From positions 62,001 through 126,000 of the forward strand of contig NZ_PFXK01000007.1 of NCBI RefSeq assembly GCF_002812955.1: DNA of 64,000 nt, written 5' to 3'. Shown here in pieces: positions 31,273 to 41,249 of the stretch (the stretch's first letter is position 1; every line of letters begins with the position of its first letter). A model generated the notes under the pieces. The model was not told the origin of the DNA, ran no database searches, and was given only the letters and a program-made list of their open reading frames with translations. A program made the translations under genes and the position numbers. Source of the stretch: Vibrio sp. HA2012 (GTDB lineage: Bacteria; Pseudomonadota; Gammaproteobacteria; Enterobacterales; Vibrionaceae).

Positions 31273-32184
31273 ATGGATTTAGATCAACTACGTACTTTTT
31301 GTCAGCTGGCCGAGGATGGTAACTACCGGGTAGCCTCTGAACATCTGTGCATCACACAATCGGCCTTAACCAAAAAGATTCAGCGTCTGGAGGCACATAC
31401 AGGGCTTGCTCTATTTGACAGAGGAAGACAGGGAGCTTGTCTGACTCAGGCAGGTCGGACTCTCTTACCCGAAGCCCGGCGTATGTTGAAAAGTCTTGAA
31501 GCTTTTCAGGCTCTAACGAATTTAGTTATTGAAGGAACAACGGGTTACCTGAACATAGGGTTCGGAATATCGTCTTATCACCTCGCTCCCCGGTACATCG
31601 CTCAGTTTAAGCACATTTTTCCGAATATCCATATTACACTCAACGACATGCCATCACACTATCAGACAAAAGCACTACTGCGTGGCGAACTCCAGCTTGG
31701 TTTTAACCGACTTCCGGTTGCTACGCCACTAAGAGGTGTAAAACTTTCTTCAGATCATTTGGTTGTCGCTATTCACCAGAGCCGGATCATTGATGAAAGC
31801 AACGTGTGGGATTCGTTACTTCATTTGGATTATTTAAGACTTAACCCAGAACGTGGGCAGGGTTTGAGCAAGCAGATAGAAACCCTGTTCATAGAACGCA
31901 ACCAAGTTCTGCACCCAGTACAGGAAGCCGATGATATTTTAACACTTTTAGCATTAGTGTCTGCGAATTTAGGCTTTACCATTGTCCCCGCCAGCGTTAA
32001 GTACATCACCAATGATAATATTCGCTTTATCCCATTAAGCAGATCCGGCGCCGTGTGGGATATTGGCTTGATCTGGAATGAAAATATAGATAATCCTGCC
32101 AGAGATAATTTTATTCAATGTATTGTTGAGGAAAAATCCAAAAACCTCGCTTCTGGGAAGCTTCATCTTGATTTAAAGTCATGA
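31273..32184 (+). CDS. LysR-type transcriptional regulator, divergent to nitrilase gene
   Basis: The 303-residue protein starts MDLDQLRTFCQLAEDGNYRV, with the LysR winged HTH ASEHLCITQSALTKKIQRLE. The effector-binding domain begins near residue 90 (GYLNIGFGISSYHLAPRYI). The divergent spacing suggests it controls the hydrolase gene and itself. The intergenic DNA has an AATGAGTA direct repeat (about 31239 and 31257) that could be part of its site. The effector is unknown. Confidence 0.88.
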   Translation: MDLDQLRTFCQLAEDGNYRVASEHLCITQSALTKKIQRLEAHTGLALFDRGRQGACLTQAGRTLLPEARRMLKSLEAFQALTNLVIEGTTGYLNIGFGISSYHLAPRYIAQFKHIFPNIHITLNDMPSHYQTKALLRGELQLGFNRLPVATPLRGVKLSSDHLVVAIHQSRIIDESNVWDSLLHLDYLRLNPERGQGLSKQIETLFIERNQVLHPVQEADDILTLLALVSANLGFTIVPASVKYITNDNIRFIPLSRSGAVWDIGLIWNENIDNPARDNFIQCIVEEKSKNLASGKLHLDLKS

Positions 32185-32352
32185 CGTAGATTTTAGAGCC
32201 AGAGGAATATGATAGATTGTATGGTTAATCATTAAGTAAAATTGGTTGCATTCTTTTTCATAGAAAACATTTAAAGTAAGGCACTATCCAATGAAAACGT
32301 GCCAATTTCACGGTATGATTTTCTAACTCAAACGTCTTAAAAGTTGCCAGAA

Positions 32353-34056
32353 ATGAACGAACTAGAACAACAATTCCTGAAAGAGTTAGAAAAGAAGCTG
32401 TGGAATGCCGCAGATAAGCTCAGAGCAACGCTAGACGCCTCGCAATACAAACACGCTGTATTGGGTTTAATCTTCGTAAAATACGTGTCTGATGCTTTTT
32501 CGATGCGTCAGGATGAGATTAAACAACAACTGATTAACCCAGACCACGAATACTACCTAGACCCTGCGGATTATTCGGAACAAGAATTAGCAGAAGAGAT
32601 CGCTGTAGAGCTTGAGCAACGTGATTTTTACACCGAGAAAAACGTATTCTGGCTACCAACCGAATCTCGCTGGAAGTTCCTGCAAGATAATGGCCCGATG
32701 GTGATTGGTGGTGCGGACTTGCTTATTGATGGTAAGCCCAAGAAAATCACCTCTGTAGGTCACCTGATTGATAATGCACTGGAAGGTATTGAGCGTGATA
32801 ACCCGAAACTGAAAGGTGTGCTGAATAAGCACTACGCGTCTCTTAAGATCGATCAAGCTAAACTGAATGAACTGATTAACCTGATTGCGACCATCCCGTT
32901 TACTCACAAATCGCTCAACAGCAAAGATATTCTTGGTCATATCTACGAATATTTCCTTGGTGAATTCGCCCTTGCTGAAGGCAAGAAAGGCGGTCAGTTC
33001 TACACGCCTGCTTCTATCGTAACTCTTATCGTTGAGATGATTGAGCCATTCGAAGGCCGCGTGTATGACCCTGCGATGGGTTCCGGTGGCTTCTTTGTTC
33101 AGTCCGAAAAGTTTATCGAGCGTTATGCGGGTAAAAACGATATCGACCCACTGACGCAAAAGCAGAAGATCTCTATTTACGGTCAGGAATACAACTACAC
33201 CACATGGCAGCTTGCTGCAATGAACATGGCGATCCGTGGTCTGGATTACGATTTCGGTAAAGAGCCTGCCAGTACCTATACCAATGACCAACATCCTGAT
33301 CTACGTGCCGATTTCATCATGGCTAACCCTCCATTCAACATGAAAGAGTGGAATACAGGCGTTGATGATAACGATCCGCGCTGGGTATACGGCACTCCGC
33401 CATCAGGTAATGCTAACTTTGCTTGGATGCAGCATATGCTGTATCACCTTGCGCCTGAAGGGTCACAAGCGCTTCTATTGGCGAACGGTTCGATGAGTTC
33501 AAGTACCAACAACGAAGGCGAAATTCGCGCCTCACTGGTTGAGAACGACTTAGTTGAATGTATGGTGGCACTGCCGGGGCAATTGTTTACCAACACACAA
33601 ATTCCAGCCTGTATCTGGTTCTTAACCAAAAACAAGAAAGCTCGTACTGATAAAGCTGGCCGTAAGTTGCGTGATCGCAAAGGCGAAGTGCTTTTTATTG
33701 ACGCACGTAACCTTGGTTATATGAAAGACCGTGTACTTCGTGATTTCACTCGTGATGATATCCAGAAAGTTGCTGACCTATACCACGCTTGGAAAACCGG
33801 ACAAGAAGTTAATGGAGTAGCATACGAAGACCAAGCAGGCTTCTGTAAATCAGCAACTTTGCAAGAGATTAAGAAACACGATTTTGTGCTCACTCCGGGA
33901 CGTTATGTTGGCGCGGCAGATGAAGAAGATGATGGTATTCCTTTTGCCGAGAAGATGGCAACGTTAACGGAAAAACTGAGTGAACAATTTGCTGAGTCAG
34001 CCAAGTTAGAAGCGGACATCAAGAAGAACTTGCTGGGGTTAGGCTATGAACTTTGA
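32353..34056 (+). CDS. hsdM: Type I restriction-modification system, methylase subunit
   Basis: The protein of about 567 residues is an N6-adenine methyltransferase of type I systems. It shows the N-terminal HsdM helical domain (LWNAADKLRATLDASQYKH), GGQFYTPASIV, SAM-binding motif I DPAMGSGGFF (about residue 240), and catalytic motif IV NPPF (about residue 326). A TTG at 32344 could extend it by three codons; neither start has a strong ribosome site. Its last 11 bp overlap the DUF1016 gene. Its 3' end is partly repeated before hsdS, showing a rearranged locus. Confidence 0.96.
   Translation: MNELEQQFLKELEKKLWNAADKLRATLDASQYKHAVLGLIFVKYVSDAFSMRQDEIKQQLINPDHEYYLDPADYSEQELAEEIAVELEQRDFYTEKNVFWLPTESRWKFLQDNGPMVIGGADLLIDGKPKKITSVGHLIDNALEGIERDNPKLKGVLNKHYASLKIDQAKLNELINLIATIPFTHKSLNSKDILGHIYEYFLGEFALAEGKKGGQFYTPASIVTLIVEMIEPFEGRVYDPAMGSGGFFVQSEKFIERYAGKNDIDPLTQKQKISIYGQEYNYTTWQLAAMNMAIRGLDYDFGKEPASTYTNDQHPDLRADFIMANPPFNMKEWNTGVDDNDPRWVYGTPPSGNANFAWMQHMLYHLAPEGSQALLLANGSMSSSTNNEGEIRASLVENDLVECMVALPGQLFTNTQIPACIWFLTKNKKARTDKAGRKLRDRKGEVLFIDARNLGYMKDRVLRDFTRDDIQKVADLYHAWKTGQEVNGVAYEDQAGFCKSATLQEIKKHDFVLTPGRYVGAADEEDDGIPFAEKMATLTEKLSEQFAESAKLEADIKKNLLGLGYEL
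33997..34056 (+). repeat. hsdM 3'-end segment, original copy
   Basis: The last 20 codons of hsdM, including the stop, recur at 35115-35174 with about 77% base identity and 16 of 19 residues identical. The differences are mainly synonymous. Confidence 0.85.
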
Positions 34057-35095
34057 GCCAACAGAACACAACTTACTCTCTGATATCAAACAGGTTATTG
34101 AACAGGCGAGAAATCAGGTAAAGCAGACGATCAATGCGGCTATGGTGCAAGCCTATTGGCAGATTGGGCGTCTGATTGTGGAAGATGAACAGCAAGGGCA
34201 AACTCGTGCTGAATACGGCAAAGCGCAGTTAAAGCAACTCTCTGATCTGCTAACTAACGATTACGGCAAGGGATTTGACGTAACAAACTTGCGTAATATG
34301 CGCCGTTTTTATCTGGCATTTGGAAAACGAGAGACAGTGTCTCTCGAATTAAGTTGGTCGCACTATAATGTGCTTTCTCGGATTGAAAACCCAACGGCGC
34401 GAGAGTGGTATCAACAAGAGGCCGTATCACAAAACTGGAGTGTTCGTGCTCTGGAACGCCAAATTGGTACGCTATATTACGAGCGCCTGTTAGCCAGCAA
34501 AGATAAATCACTGGTGGAACAGGAAGCGAAGCAAAAGACACAACCTTTGGCGACCACTGCGAAAGAGTATTTGCGTGACCCTTATATTCTCGATTTCCTT
34601 AATCTACAAGACAAAACCTATCAGGAATCCGATTTAGAACAAGCCATTATTTCCAACTTGCAGCAGTTTTTATTGGAATTAGGAAAAGGCTTTGCTTTTG
34701 TTGAACGTCAGCAACGGATCCGTTTTGATGATGAAGATTTCTATATCGATTTGGTGTTTTACAACTTTAAGCTCAAGTGCTTTTTACTGGTCGATCTGAA
34801 AATCGGTAAGCTCAAACATCAGGATGTTGGGCAGATGGATACCTACGTACGTCTCTATGATGACCAATACAAAGGCGCTGATGATAACCCGACTATCGGT
34901 TTGGTGTTATGCAGTGAGAAAAGTGAGGCTGTGGTGAAGTATTCGGTGCTCACGGAACAGAAACAACTGTTTGCCGCTAAATATCTGCCTTACCTGCCCA
35001 GCGAAGAAGAACTAAAACGTGAATTGCAACGAGAACGTCAACAAGCACAGCAAGCATTAACCCAGCAGCAGAAGAGTGATAATGATGAAGAATAA
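34046..35095 (+). CDS. DUF1016 (YhcG-type) PD-(D/E)XK nuclease-domain protein in the hsd operon
   Basis: The 349-residue protein has an N-terminal DUF1016 helical domain (QAYWQIGRLIVEDEQQG, LRNMRRFYLAF) and a C-terminal PD-(D/E)XK nuclease domain with Asp235 in DFYIDLVFYN and Asp250-X-Lys252 in LLVDLKIGKL. Homologues often sit between hsdM and hsdS in type I loci; their role is not settled. Its start overlaps the hsdM end by 11 bp, so it is translationally coupled. It probably entered by recombination, since the hsdM tail reappears after it. The C-terminus is Gln/Arg-rich and likely coiled. Confidence 0.85.
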   Translation: MNFEPTEHNLLSDIKQVIEQARNQVKQTINAAMVQAYWQIGRLIVEDEQQGQTRAEYGKAQLKQLSDLLTNDYGKGFDVTNLRNMRRFYLAFGKRETVSLELSWSHYNVLSRIENPTAREWYQQEAVSQNWSVRALERQIGTLYYERLLASKDKSLVEQEAKQKTQPLATTAKEYLRDPYILDFLNLQDKTYQESDLEQAIISNLQQFLLELGKGFAFVERQQRIRFDDEDFYIDLVFYNFKLKCFLLVDLKIGKLKHQDVGQMDTYVRLYDDQYKGADDNPTIGLVLCSEKSEAVVKYSVLTEQKQLFAAKYLPYLPSEEELKRELQRERQQAQQALTQQQKSDNDEE

Positions 35096-35174
35096 ACTAA
35101 GCGCTGCCGTGGGATCAGCCAAGTTAGAAGCTGAGATTAAAATGAATTTGGCGGGGTTGGGTTATGAGTTGTAA
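35082..35174 (+). pseudogene. Remnant of a second hsdM 3' end before hsdS
   Basis: A short frame that overlaps the DUF1016 stop and the hsdS start ends GSAKLEAEIKMNLAGLGYEL, nearly the same as the end of the intact hsdM (ESAKLEADIKKNLLGLGYEL). It keeps the ancestral ATGAGTTGTAA overlap, in which hsdM stops just inside hsdS. It is best read as the tail of a former hsdM left when the DUF1016 gene was inserted. The tail may still act to couple translation of hsdS. Confidence 0.8.
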
Positions 35175-36396
35175 TTGGATTGAGATTCCTCTTGGCGATT
35201 TTATTGAATTAAAAAGGGGATATGACCTTCCCAAAAGTAAGAGATTGGTCGGTCAAGTTCCTATTGTCTCTTCAGCAGGTATCTCTGATTATCATTCTGA
35301 ATCTAAAGTTGAAGGCCCCGGTGTAGTGACTGGACGATATGGAACGATTGGTGAAGTATTTTATATTGAGGAAGATTTCTGGCCGTTAAATACAACTTTA
35401 TACGTCACAGATTTTAAAGGGAACTGTCCCGAATTTGTATATTACCTCTTAAAAACTTTTGATTTTCATAAGTATAGTGATAAGGCTGCTGTTCCCGGAG
35501 TGAACAGAAATCATCTACATATGGAAAAGGTTCGGGTTCCCCAGAATGTTTTTTGGCAGGAAAAATTAGCTAAATATTTATCTAAGTTAGATAGAAAAAT
35601 CGTACTAAATACACAAACCAACCAAACTCTAGAAGAAATGGCACAAGCCATCTTTAAATCATGGTTTGTCGATTTTGATCCGGTGAAAGCCAAAATGAAT
35701 GGTGAACAAGCGGAGGGGATGGATGAAGCTACTGCCTCGCTTTTCCCCGAAAAGCTCGTTGAGTCTGAATTGGGTTTGATTCCTGAGGGGTGGAAAGTAA
35801 GCACGCTATCAAGCTTGATTCAGCTTACTGGTGGCGGAACTCCAAAGCGTTCGGAAGAAACATATTGGAATGGTGACATCCCTTGGTTTTCAGTTAGAGA
35901 CGTGCCACCAGGAAGCAATGTATTTGTTGTTGATACCGATGAGAAGATTACCGAACTTGGCTTAAATAAATCCTCGACTAAGTTGCTTCCGAAAGGAACA
36001 ACAATTATCACAGCTCGCGGTACGGTTGGTAAGTTAGCCCTTGTCGGTACTGACATGTGTATGAATCAGTCTTGTTATGGCATTCGAGGTAAAGAGGTTG
36101 GAGATTACTACAACTACTTCAACCTGAAGCAAGCTGTAAGTACACTCCAGCAGAACACTCACGGAGCTGTATTCGATACGATTACAACAAAGACTTTTGA
36201 TACTTACTCGTTAGCTTTTGGTGGTGTTGAGCTAGCTAATCAGTTTGATGCTTTGATAGCGCCTCTCTTGCAAAAGATAGAGGCTAACGTTCGTCAAAAT
36301 ATCGAGCTTTCAGCTCTACGTGACACACTGCTTCCTAAATTGCTTTCCGGCGAAATCGAGTTAGGGGAAACCGAAGAAATGGTAGAGGTAAGTTGA
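35164..36396 (+). CDS. hsdS: Type I restriction-modification system, specificity subunit
   Basis: The 410-residue protein has two target-recognition domains (about residues 5-145 and 210-370). They are separated by the central conserved helix region KLDRKIVLNTQTNQTLEEMA...FKSWFVDFDPV and closed by the repeat-like C-terminal helix NIELSALRDTLLPKLLSGEI. It sets the bipartite DNA target of the HsdRMS complex; the target cannot be read from the sequence. The start lies inside the remnant hsdM tail. It is directly followed by a rhuM fragment. Confidence 0.94.
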   Translation: MSCNWIEIPLGDFIELKRGYDLPKSKRLVGQVPIVSSAGISDYHSESKVEGPGVVTGRYGTIGEVFYIEEDFWPLNTTLYVTDFKGNCPEFVYYLLKTFDFHKYSDKAAVPGVNRNHLHMEKVRVPQNVFWQEKLAKYLSKLDRKIVLNTQTNQTLEEMAQAIFKSWFVDFDPVKAKMNGEQAEGMDEATASLFPEKLVESELGLIPEGWKVSTLSSLIQLTGGGTPKRSEETYWNGDIPWFSVRDVPPGSNVFVVDTDEKITELGLNKSSTKLLPKGTTIITARGTVGKLALVGTDMCMNQSCYGIRGKEVGDYYNYFNLKQAVSTLQQNTHGAVFDTITTKTFDTYSLAFGGVELANQFDALIAPLLQKIEANVRQNIELSALRDTLLPKLLSGEIELGETEEMVEVS

Positions 36397-36402
36397 TGAT
36401 GA

Positions 36403-36504
36403 ACCATTTCCGAGCATATTCGTAATATCTTTAAAAAAGGTGAATTGGTTGAAGAAGCAGTTGTTGCAAAAAATGCAACAACTGCCAAAGACGGTAAAGT
36501 GTAA
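36403..36504 (+). pseudogene. rhuM-family gene fragment between hsdS and hsdR
   Basis: A 33-codon frame without a start encodes TISEHIRNIFKKGEL, then VEEAVVAKNATTAKDGKV. This matches the conserved N-terminal HTH segment of RhuM (virulence protein RhuM family: TISEHIxNIFxxGEL...TAxDGK). The rest of the gene is missing. rhuM is a common cargo between hsdS and hsdR, so this is a decayed passenger. Confidence 0.75.
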
Positions 36505-36559
36505 GACTTTTATGAGCGACTAAGAAGTCTTCGTTAGCCCATAATAAAAAGGATCCCAT

Positions 36560-39500
36560 GTGCAGATCACTGAAGACCAACTAGAACAGCAGTGCCTTAA
36601 TTGGTTTCAAGAGCTAGGTTACCAATACAAAAATGGCTATGAGATTGCTCCTGATGGCGACGCACCTGAGCGAGACGATTATCATCAGGTCACGTTACGT
36701 CAGCGTTTAATTGATAAAATCTCCGCGCTCAATCCTGATCTTCCTAACGATACTTGTGTCGAAATAGCGAAAACCGTTGCCACACCTCAAACGCCCATTC
36801 TGATTAAAAATAACCGAGCCTTTCACAAATATCTTATTGAAGGTGTGCCGATTGAGTATTCGGTCATTGAAGAGGGGCAGTGGGTCACCAAGCATACACA
36901 CGCTCGCTTAATCGATTTTGAAAACACAGCGAACAACGAGTTTTTGGTGGTGAATCAATTCACCATTACAGGAACCAAAGGCAATCGCCGTCCTGATGTC
37001 GTGGTGTTTATCAACGGCCTACCAATCTCGGTTATCGAGCTGAAAAACCCGGCTGATGAACATGCCGATATTTGGCATGCCTATAATCAGATCCAAACCT
37101 ATAAAGATGAAATCCAAGATCTGTTTGTTTTCAATGAATCGCTGGTTGTCAGTGATGGCGTGACCGCCCGTGTTGGCTCTCTCACGGCGAATAAAGAGCG
37201 TTTCCTTCCGTGGAAAACCGTTGCTAACGAAGACGATAAACCACTATTCGAATTTCAATTAGAAACTATGGTTCGAGGCTTTTTTAAGCCTGATTTATTA
37301 CTCGATTACATTCGATACTTTGTCCTGTTTGAAACCGACAACGATACCATCATCAAGAAAATTGCTGGTTATCACCAGTTCCATGCGGTGCGAGCTGCGG
37401 TTGCGGCAACCGTCAAAGCCAAACAAGCTGAATGCGAATTATCGATGGTTGCAGACAGCATGGGGCAATACCAAGTTCAAACAACAAAAGGCTTGGACAA
37501 AATCACAGCAGGCAGTGGTAAAGCTGGCGTGGTTTGGCATACGCAAGGCAGTGGCAAAAGCATCTCTATGGTCTGCTATGCGAGCAAGTTACTACAGCAA
37601 CCCTCGATGAATAACCCAACGATTGTGGTTGTGACTGACCGCAACGATCTCGATGGGCAGCTTTATAACACCTTTGGTATGGCGCAAGAGACACTAAAAC
37701 AAGTGCCGCAACAGGCGGATGGCAGAGATGAACTGCGAGATCTATTACTTAATCGACAGTCTGGTGGAATTATCTTTACTACCATCCAGAAGTTTGCCTT
37801 GCTGGCAGAAGAGACGGAACACCCCGTTCTCTCGACCCGAGCCAATATTGTTGTTGTATCGGACGAAGCACACCGCAGCCAATATGGTAATAAATCGAAG
37901 CTGGTTGAAGTGAAAGGCGACAATGGCGCAGTGATGTCGCATAAATATGTCTACGGTTACTCTAAATACATGCGTGACGCATTGCCCAATGCGTCGTTTA
38001 TCGGTTTTACCGGCACTCCTATCGCAATGGATGACAAAGACACTCGCGGCGTATTTGGCGAATATGTCTCTATCTATGATATTCAAGATGCCGTCGATGA
38101 CGGTGCTACTGTACCCATTTACTATGAATCTCGTCTTGCTAAGCTCGATATTAACCAAGACAAGATTGAACAGCTTAACGACGAAGTCGAAGACGAAATC
38201 GGTGAAGATGAAGAAACCGAAAGCCGTGAAAAAATTAAATCGCAATGGGCCGCGCTAGAAAAGCTGGTTGGCGCAGAGCCTCGCATCAGACAAGTCGCGC
38301 AAGATCTGGTTAATCACTTTATTACTCGCACAGAAACGTTTCCTGGCAAGGCGATGATAGTCGCCATGAGTCGTGAAATCTGTGTTGACCTCTATGACGC
38401 GATTATTGCTCTCAAGCCAGAATGGCATAACGATGACCCTAACAAAGGGGCGATTAAAATCGTGATGACGGGCAGCGCGTCGGATAAAACCAAGATGCAG
38501 CCACATATTCATGACAAGAAAACCAAAAAGCTATTCGAGAAACGCTACAAAGATACCCAAGATGAGCTGCAACTCGTGATTGTTCGCGATATGTGGCTAA
38601 CAGGCTTTGATGCGCCTTGTTGTCATACCATGTATATCGATAAGCCAATGAAAGACCATAACTTGATGCAGGCAATTGCCCGCGTTAACCGTGTTTTCAA
38701 AGATAAACCCGGTGGTTTGGTGGTGGATTATCTTGGTATTGCCAATGAATTAAAGAATGCTTTAAAAACCTATACCAACAGCCAAGGTAAAGGCCAACCC
38801 ACTGTGGACACAGCGGAAGCCTTTGCCGTGTTAATGGAAAAAATCGATATTATCCGTGGCATGTTTGCAACGCCTGTGGATGGTCACGTTTTTCACTATC
38901 GACCGGATTTCGAAACCGACGCACTGCGTCTGTTGCCCGGTGCCTTTAACCATCTATCCGGCTTATCTCATACCGATAGCAATGGCAAAGTCATCCGTGA
39001 TGGTAAACGTCGTTTCTTGGATGTGATGGCCGCTCTGAGCAAAGCGTATTCGCTATCTAACACCATGGACGAAACCAGTGGTTATAAGAATGAAATTGCC
39101 TTCTATTCAGCCATAAAAGCGGCGTTTATGAAGCACTCTAGCGTCGATAAAAAGCGCACGGATGAGGAGCGAAATACCGCACTGAAGCAGATCCTCAATA
39201 ATGCGATTATTGCCGATGGTGTGGATGACATCTTTTCGATGGTTGGTTTAGATAGGCCAAACATTGGCCTGCTCTCCGAAGAGTTCTTAGAAGATGTTAA
39301 GAACATGAAAGAGAAAAACCTCGCGGTTGAATTACTTGAAAAGCTACTGCGTGATGAAGTGAAAGCACGGATGAAGAATGATGTGGTGCAAGAGAAGAAA
39401 TACTCTGACCGTATCCTTTCGACGCTCAACAAATACCATAACCGCAGTATCGAAACCGCTCAGGTGATTGAAGAGTTGATCCAATGGGCAAAAGAGATGC

Positions 39501-39817
39501 AAGAAGATGCAGAGATGCTAGATAAGCTCAACCTGTCTATTGATGAAATCGCCTTCTACCGCGCCTTAGTTGAAAATGAATCTTCTGTGCGTGAATTGGG
39601 TGATGACAATCTGCGAAAGCTTGCGATTGAACTGACTCATCAACTGCGACAATCCGCTACGGTTGATTGGCAAAAGCGTGAGAGCGTTCGCGCTCGAATG
39701 CGTAATCTCGTGCGTCGCTTGCTGCGCAAATGGAAGTATCCACCCGATGCGGCGGAAGAGGCGATTAAGCTTGTTCTTGAACAGGCTGAGGTGCTGGCGG
39801 ATGGTTGGTACCGTTAA
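36560..39817 (+). CDS. hsdR: Type I restriction-modification system, endonuclease/translocase subunit
   Basis: The 1085-residue restriction subunit has an N-terminal PD-(D/E)XK nuclease (RRPDVVVF, then ISVIELKN: Asp146, Glu160, Lys162). The superfamily-2 translocase follows: Walker [11 protein letters not shown] (328-334), DEAH 435-438, motif [10 protein letters not shown], and the motif VI region [11 protein letters not shown]. The C-terminal helical domain binds HsdM. It starts with GTG 36560 after AAAAGGA; the overlapping ATG two bases upstream is out of frame. The gene is full length and intact, so the system is probably active. Confidence 0.95.
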   Translation: MQITEDQLEQQCLNWFQELGYQYKNGYEIAPDGDAPERDDYHQVTLRQRLIDKISALNPDLPNDTCVEIAKTVATPQTPILIKNNRAFHKYLIEGVPIEYSVIEEGQWVTKHTHARLIDFENTANNEFLVVNQFTITGTKGNRRPDVVVFINGLPISVIELKNPADEHADIWHAYNQIQTYKDEIQDLFVFNESLVVSDGVTARVGSLTANKERFLPWKTVANEDDKPLFEFQLETMVRGFFKPDLLLDYIRYFVLFETDNDTIIKKIAGYHQFHAVRAAVAATVKAKQAECELSMVADSMGQYQVQTTKGLDKITAGSGKAGVVWHTQGSGKSISMVCYASKLLQQPSMNNPTIVVVTDRNDLDGQLYNTFGMAQETLKQVPQQADGRDELRDLLLNRQSGGIIFTTIQKFALLAEETEHPVLSTRANIVVVSDEAHRSQYGNKSKLVEVKGDNGAVMSHKYVYGYSKYMRDALPNASFIGFTGTPIAMDDKDTRGVFGEYVSIYDIQDAVDDGATVPIYYESRLAKLDINQDKIEQLNDEVEDEIGEDEETESREKIKSQWAALEKLVGAEPRIRQVAQDLVNHFITRTETFPGKAMIVAMSREICVDLYDAIIALKPEWHNDDPNKGAIKIVMTGSASDKTKMQPHIHDKKTKKLFEKRYKDTQDELQLVIVRDMWLTGFDAPCCHTMYIDKPMKDHNLMQAIARVNRVFKDKPGGLVVDYLGIANELKNALKTYTNSQGKGQPTVDTAEAFAVLMEKIDIIRGMFATPVDGHVFHYRPDFETDALRLLPGAFNHLSGLSHTDSNGKVIRDGKRRFLDVMAALSKAYSLSNTMDETSGYKNEIAFYSAIKAAFMKHSSVDKKRTDEERNTALKQILNNAIIADGVDDIFSMVGLDRPNIGLLSEEFLEDVKNMKEKNLAVELLEKLLRDEVKARMKNDVVQEKKYSDRILSTLNKYHNRSIETAQVIEELIQWAKEMQEDAEMLDKLNLSIDEIAFYRALVENESSVRELGDDNLRKLAIELTHQLRQSATVDWQKRESVRARMRNLVRRLLRKWKYPPDAAEEAIKLVLEQAEVLADGWYR

Positions 39818-39866
39818 CAGCAAGAGAAATACAAAATCGTATATAAATCGTTCCCCCCACTATTGC

Positions 39867-39912
39867 AAAAAAAATGAGGAGAAGAGCAGAGACAGAGGGG
39901 TTGCTCTTCTCC
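39867..39912 (-). terminator. Intrinsic terminator of the TRAP operon
   Basis: GGAGAAGAGCA and TGCTCTTCTCC (39878-39912) form an 11-bp perfect stem. On the minus strand it is followed by TCATTTTTTTT. It lies 17 bp after the dctM stop. Confidence 0.9.
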
Positions 39913-39929
39913 CCAATGGACAAACAGGT

Positions 39930-41249
39930 TTAACCCATCACTTTGTTCGGTAGCCAGGTCACAATATCCGGGAATAGCATACAGATAATCAGAACCACCA
40001 GCTGTACCAGAATAAATGGCGTGACCGATTTATAAATATCCATCATGGTGATGCCTTTCGGCGCTATCCCTTTCAGATAGAAGAGAGCAAAACCGTATGG
40101 CGGAGTTTGTACCGCGATAACAATATTCAGGATCATCAGTACCCCGAACCAGATCGGATCATAGCCCAACGCCACAGCAACCGGCGTAAAGATCGGTGCA
40201 CACATCAGTACGATAATAAACTCATCGATCACAAAACCCAGCAACAACATAATGATCTGGAACATAATGATGATCATAATCGGCGGCAGATCGATATCCT
40301 GCGCAAATCCGGCCACCATACTCTGTACCCCCATCAGCAGATGGAAGTTACTGAAAACCGAAGCCCCCAGAATAATCCACATTGCCACACTGACCAGAGT
40401 CGCAGTCTGCAACCCGGATTTCATAATGATGGCAGGCTTAAAGCGTTTGAACAGAATAGAAAGAATAATCGCTCCGACGACACCGATCGCACCGGATTCT
40501 GTCGGCGTTGCAATGCCGGCAATAATACTGCCCAGCACAGCAACAATCAGCAGCAGAGAAGAAGCACCGTCACGAATGGTTCGGAACAGTTCATATCCTT
40601 TCGGCACTTCAATCTCGTTATCGGCATCCAGCGGGGCTCTTTCCGGTCTGATTTTGCAAGAAATCACCACGTAGCTGATCAGCAAAGTAATAGTAATCAG
40701 AGCCGGAACCATCGCGCCCAGAAACATCTTACCGACAGAGTTTTGCGTTGCCGAAGCAAACATAATCATAGGAATACTAGGCGGAATAAGGATCCCCAGC
40801 GATCCACCGGCCATAATCACACCCAGTGCCAGCCGCTTGTCATAACCACGCTCAAGCATCGGCTTCAAAGCGATACTGCTGGAGGTCATGATTCCGGCAC
40901 CGATAATACCAACCATGGCTCCGATCATCGAACACACGCCGATAACACTGATTGCCAGAGAGCCACGGACACGGCCGATAGCCAACTGGCTGGCATTGAA
41001 CATGGCATCACCAATCCCGGAACGGGTCAGGATTTGTCCCATATAGATGTAAAGCGGAATAGCCAGAAGAATAAAGTTAAAGAAAGTAGACTCAACCGTA
41101 GTCGGGATAATATTAAACAGAGCCTCTCCCCAGACAACATAACCCACACCCATGGCTATTGCGCCTAATGCCAGACCAACCTGAGCCCCTAAGGCAAAGG
41201 AAGCGAGAATACACGCCAACAAAATCAGGGTTAACCACTCAATACTCAT
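39930..41249 (-). CDS. dctM: TRAP transporter large permease (DctM)
   Basis: The protein of about 439 residues has about 12-13 TM helices and the DctM pattern: FILLAIPLYIYMGQILTRSG, GGSLGILIPPSIPMI, and PTESGAIGVVGAI. It is the transport-catalysing subunit of a sodium-driven TRAP uptake system. ATG 41249 is preceded by AAGGAG at good spacing; a GTG two codons earlier is less likely. It overlaps dctQ by 11 bp. The order dctP-dctQ-dctM matches the family, and the divergent gabD-gabT suggest an amino acid or related acid as substrate. Confidence 0.95.
   Translation of the reverse strand: MSIEWLTLILLACILASFALGAQVGLALGAIAMGVGYVVWGEALFNIIPTTVESTFFNFILLAIPLYIYMGQILTRSGIGDAMFNASQLAIGRVRGSLAISVIGVCSMIGAMVGIIGAGIMTSSSIALKPMLERGYDKRLALGVIMAGGSLGILIPPSIPMIMFASATQNSVGKMFLGAMVPALITITLLISYVVISCKIRPERAPLDADNEIEVPKGYELFRTIRDGASSLLLIVAVLGSIIAGIATPTESGAIGVVGAIILSILFKRFKPAIIMKSGLQTATLVSVAMWIILGASVFSNFHLLMGVQSMVAGFAQDIDLPPIMIIIMFQIIMLLLGFVIDEFIIVLMCAPIFTPVAVALGYDPIWFGVLMILNIVIAVQTPPYGFALFYLKGIAPKGITMMDIYKSVTPFILVQLVVLIICMLFPDIVTWLPNKVMG

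Noticed and set aside
32185..39929. Prophage or integrative element carrying the hsd genes
   Set aside because: No integrase, transposase, tRNA or attachment-site repeat is seen at either edge; acquisition by homologous recombination is simpler.
40107..41168. Open frame of 353 codons on the plus strand
   Set aside because: It is antisense to dctM; Asn/His/Gln-rich low-complexity translation with no recognisable domain.
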